DNA of 64,000 nucleotides from CBDCTM01 sp965222005 (GTDB lineage: Bacteria > Bacteroidota > Bacteroidia > Chitinophagales > Saprospiraceae), in the NCBI GenBank assembly GCA_965222005.1, contig OZ244935.1, positions 4,278,001 to 4,342,000 of the forward strand, in the 5' to 3' direction. The stretch's first letter is position 1. Every line of letters begins with the position of its first letter. Positions 62,485 through 64,000 of the stretch are shown piece by piece. Position numbers and translations under genes: made by a program. The notes under the pieces are model-generated. The model made no database searches. It was given only the letters and a program-made list of their open reading frames with translations, and was not told the origin of the DNA.

Positions 62485-63419
62485 ATGTCGGATTTATTTT
62501 TTGAAGGTTCCTTACTCCTTTCAATCATCTCTTCCACAATTCGTTTCAGTTCTTTGATATAGGCCTCCTGCTTGCCTTTGGGCAAGTCAACGAGCGGCTC
62601 GTCAGGTGGATTGAGTGGCTCGAACTCCAATAGTTCGCTGTCATCAGGGATGTGGCAATGGTTGGCAAATACGGGTATCACAACCGTTGACTCTTCCGCT
62701 TTGGCTTTCTTCAACAGGCGCCGCATTTGCGCATAATTGGCATCATCACTCATAAAATCAGCACTGATCAACACAATGGCAATGTTGGCTTCTTTCAGGG
62801 CATTTTCCAAGGCCACATTGCGTTCTGTGCCTCCTGCAATATCTCCGTGGGCCCAAATATCGAGCATTCCTTTCCGCAACAGCGGCTTAAAGTGCGTTTT
62901 TATTCGATCCAGCCAATGCTCATCATCCTGCGAATAGCTGATAAAAACCTGATGATAGCTTGCCGATTGGTTGCGGTAGCTATATCGATCGTTGACTTTC
63001 TTGAAAAATTCTCCCACATTCTGAGACGCACTTTTCTCCAATAGGATAAAGTTGCGAAGTAAAATGAAGAGCAAAAGTTGAAAGGGCAACAAGCCGATGG
63101 CAGCCCGCTGCATCAATCGTACCGGGGTATGCAGTGCAATCAATGGCCGTAGCAAAATAACGAGCAAGGCCGCAAGGAGGTAGAGAATGCACAATACAAA
63201 AATGAGTCGGTAAACCGTTGGATTGCCCGCCACTAGTTCTTTCAAGCGATAGCGGTTGATTAGCAAAATGGCAATGGGTAAAAGGACGATGGCAAACCAG
63301 ATCCAGGCTCCCAAAAGGTGTTGACCATATACGCCGCCCAGCGTTTGCACCAACATCAAGGCAAATAGTAACCCGGTGCCGCTGAGCCAAAGTACGTACA
63401 GGCTTTTTAGTTGATTCAT
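62481..63419 (-). CDS. Membrane protein with C-terminal TIR domain
   Basis: The 312-residue protein has four N-terminal membrane segments (about residues 7-26, 35-54, 70-90 and 105-128) and a cytoplasmic TIR domain at about 157-290: VFISYSQDDEHWLDRIKTHF, DIWAHGDIAGGTER, IAIVLISADFMSDDANYAQM, STVVIPVFANHCH. At the position of the usual catalytic Glu the sequence reads YAQ231M, so NADase activity is doubtful. It starts 5 bp after the stop of the upstream TPR protein, implying an operon. Unlike the other TIR protein in this window the membrane part comes first. Start at 63419 by operon fit; the frame is open to 63509. Confidence 0.9.
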   Translation of the reverse strand: MNQLKSLYVLWLSGTGLLFALMLVQTLGGVYGQHLLGAWIWFAIVLLPIAILLINRYRLKELVAGNPTVYRLIFVLCILYLLAALLVILLRPLIALHTPVRLMQRAAIGLLPFQLLLFILLRNFILLEKSASQNVGEFFKKVNDRYSYRNQSASYHQVFISYSQDDEHWLDRIKTHFKPLLRKGMLDIWAHGDIAGGTERNVALENALKEANIAIVLISADFMSDDANYAQMRRLLKKAKAEESTVVIPVFANHCHIPDDSELLEFEPLNPPDEPLVDLPKGKQEAYIKELKRIVEEMIERSKEPSKNKSDI

Positions 63420-63423
63420 TTTG

Positions 63424-63978
63424 TCATTGATACGATAACCAGCTGGTGCAAGTACCATAAGCTGTATTTTGCCAATATACATAAAGTACAGCACCATCCA
63501 ACACCTCAATGTCAGCCGTTAACGGAGATATTGTGCACATGCCCGACAATGAGCAGCTTACTGTGCCGCTAATCTCGTAAGTCGAAAAGCCAAGCGGTAT
63601 ATCGGTGACACTGAATGATGAGCCACTTGGATAAAACTCCCGATCTCCGATGCGGATTTTCAAATTCAACGCACAACCATAATTATCGCCCCGATACACA
63701 ACCGTCACAGTGCCTCTTTGTTTTTTTGGTGGCGGGGGTGGAACATGACCTTTCCCAGGTGGAATATAATCCTGATCAAATGATTGATTCGACCAGATAT
63801 TCTCCTGCTTGGCCAGCTTTTCTTTAATTTCTTCAATTCGATTGCCCACATAGGTATCTGAGCTTTTCAAAGTTTTGGCCCGCTCATAACGGCGCAAAGC
63901 AGCCTCATAATCTCCATCGTCGTAATTGCGGTCGGCCTCATCAACCAGCTCGTGAAATTTTTTCTCATGCTCCGACAT
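63424..63978 (-). CDS. TPR protein with C-terminal beta domain, possibly partial
   Basis: 184 residues from the first ATG, but the frame has no stop before the window edge (upstream in-frame codons give Q-P-R-Q-P-A-G), so the true N-terminus may lie beyond. It has a TPR-like hairpin (LVDEADRNYDDGDYEAALRR), a coiled segment, and a proline-rich linker (HVPPPPPKKQ). The C-terminal domain is beta-rich (TVTVVYRGDNYGCALNLKIR and DIPLGFSTYEISGTVSC, with the tail TAYGTCTSWLSYQ). I do not recognise the C-terminal domain. It is directly upstream of the TM-TIR gene, so the two probably work together. Confidence 0.65.
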   Translation of the reverse strand: MSEHEKKFHELVDEADRNYDDGDYEAALRRYERAKTLKSSDTYVGNRIEEIKEKLAKQENIWSNQSFDQDYIPPGKGHVPPPPPKKQRGTVTVVYRGDNYGCALNLKIRIGDREFYPSGSSFSVTDIPLGFSTYEISGTVSCSLSGMCTISPLTADIEVLDGAVLYVYWQNTAYGTCTSWLSYQ

Positions 63979-64000
63979 GCCAGCCGGCTGCCGAGGTTGC

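Overview
The window looks like chromosomal DNA of a Bacteroidota bacterium, probably from the Saprospiria/Lewinella side of the phylum (genus not determinable from sequence alone). Evidence: several genes are preceded by the Bacteroidota promoter form TTG-N(~18-22)-TAnnTTTG instead of sigma70 boxes. Two large secreted proteins end in type IX secretion sorting domains, and there is a PorV/PorQ-like barrel. Low-molecular-weight thiol synthesis uses bacillithiol (bshC), and menaquinone is made by the futalosine route (mqnB and mqnD at separate sites). Most of the window is ordinary core genome, interrupted by three insertion sequences.

Layout. 1-1250: tail of an IS110-family element with a frameshifted transposase. 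1255-7624: bshC, accD, hemE, an HNH/AP2 protein, ribD and a secreted thioredoxin-like protein. 7653-15921: HerA-like ATPase, membrane-anchored NUC nuclease, PorV/Q-like barrel overlapping mqnB, a DUF3810 membrane metalloprotease-like protein, trxA, tRNA-Arg(CCT), a YjbR protein and an FAD oxidoreductase. 15957-16735: a complete IS1-family element with 8-bp target duplication. 16916-25754: giant alpha-2-macroglobulin, then small envelope, GNAT and lipoprotein genes. 25828-34571: Asp-box T9SS protein, Tat lipoprotein PhoX-like phosphatase, and divergent cation-chloride and SulP transporters. 34565-38761: a lipoprotein, then the UPF0173-parA-parB-DUF5683 operon (minus strand). 38961-42197: divergent katG/oxyR. 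42316-44388: small genes including an SGNH hydrolase. 44473-49419: a 1648-residue HYR/C-type lectin adhesin-like T9SS protein with three nearly identical 243-bp repeats. 49864-51454: RluA-family synthase and mqnD. 51493-53332: a TIR-transmembrane gene cut in two by an IS5-family element. 53454-60879: alanine dehydrogenase, ornithine aminotransferase, a large TPR protein and its outer-membrane barrel partner. 60983-64000: an unknown secreted protein, a decayed fatty-acid-hydroxylase gene, and a TPR-protein/TM-TIR operon that runs off the window.

The most distinctive observations are: (1) the TIR-TM gene reconstructed by removing the IS5 element, with a SARM1-like Glu position kept; (2) a second membrane TIR protein about 9 kb away with inverted domain order and Gln at the usual catalytic Glu position; (3) the IS1 and IS5 insertions with readable ends and target duplications; (4) a multiply frameshifted lipid-hydroxylase relic; and (5) the near-identical repeats in the giant adhesin. 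I did not find a clearly new multi-gene defence system; the TIR genes are the best candidates.
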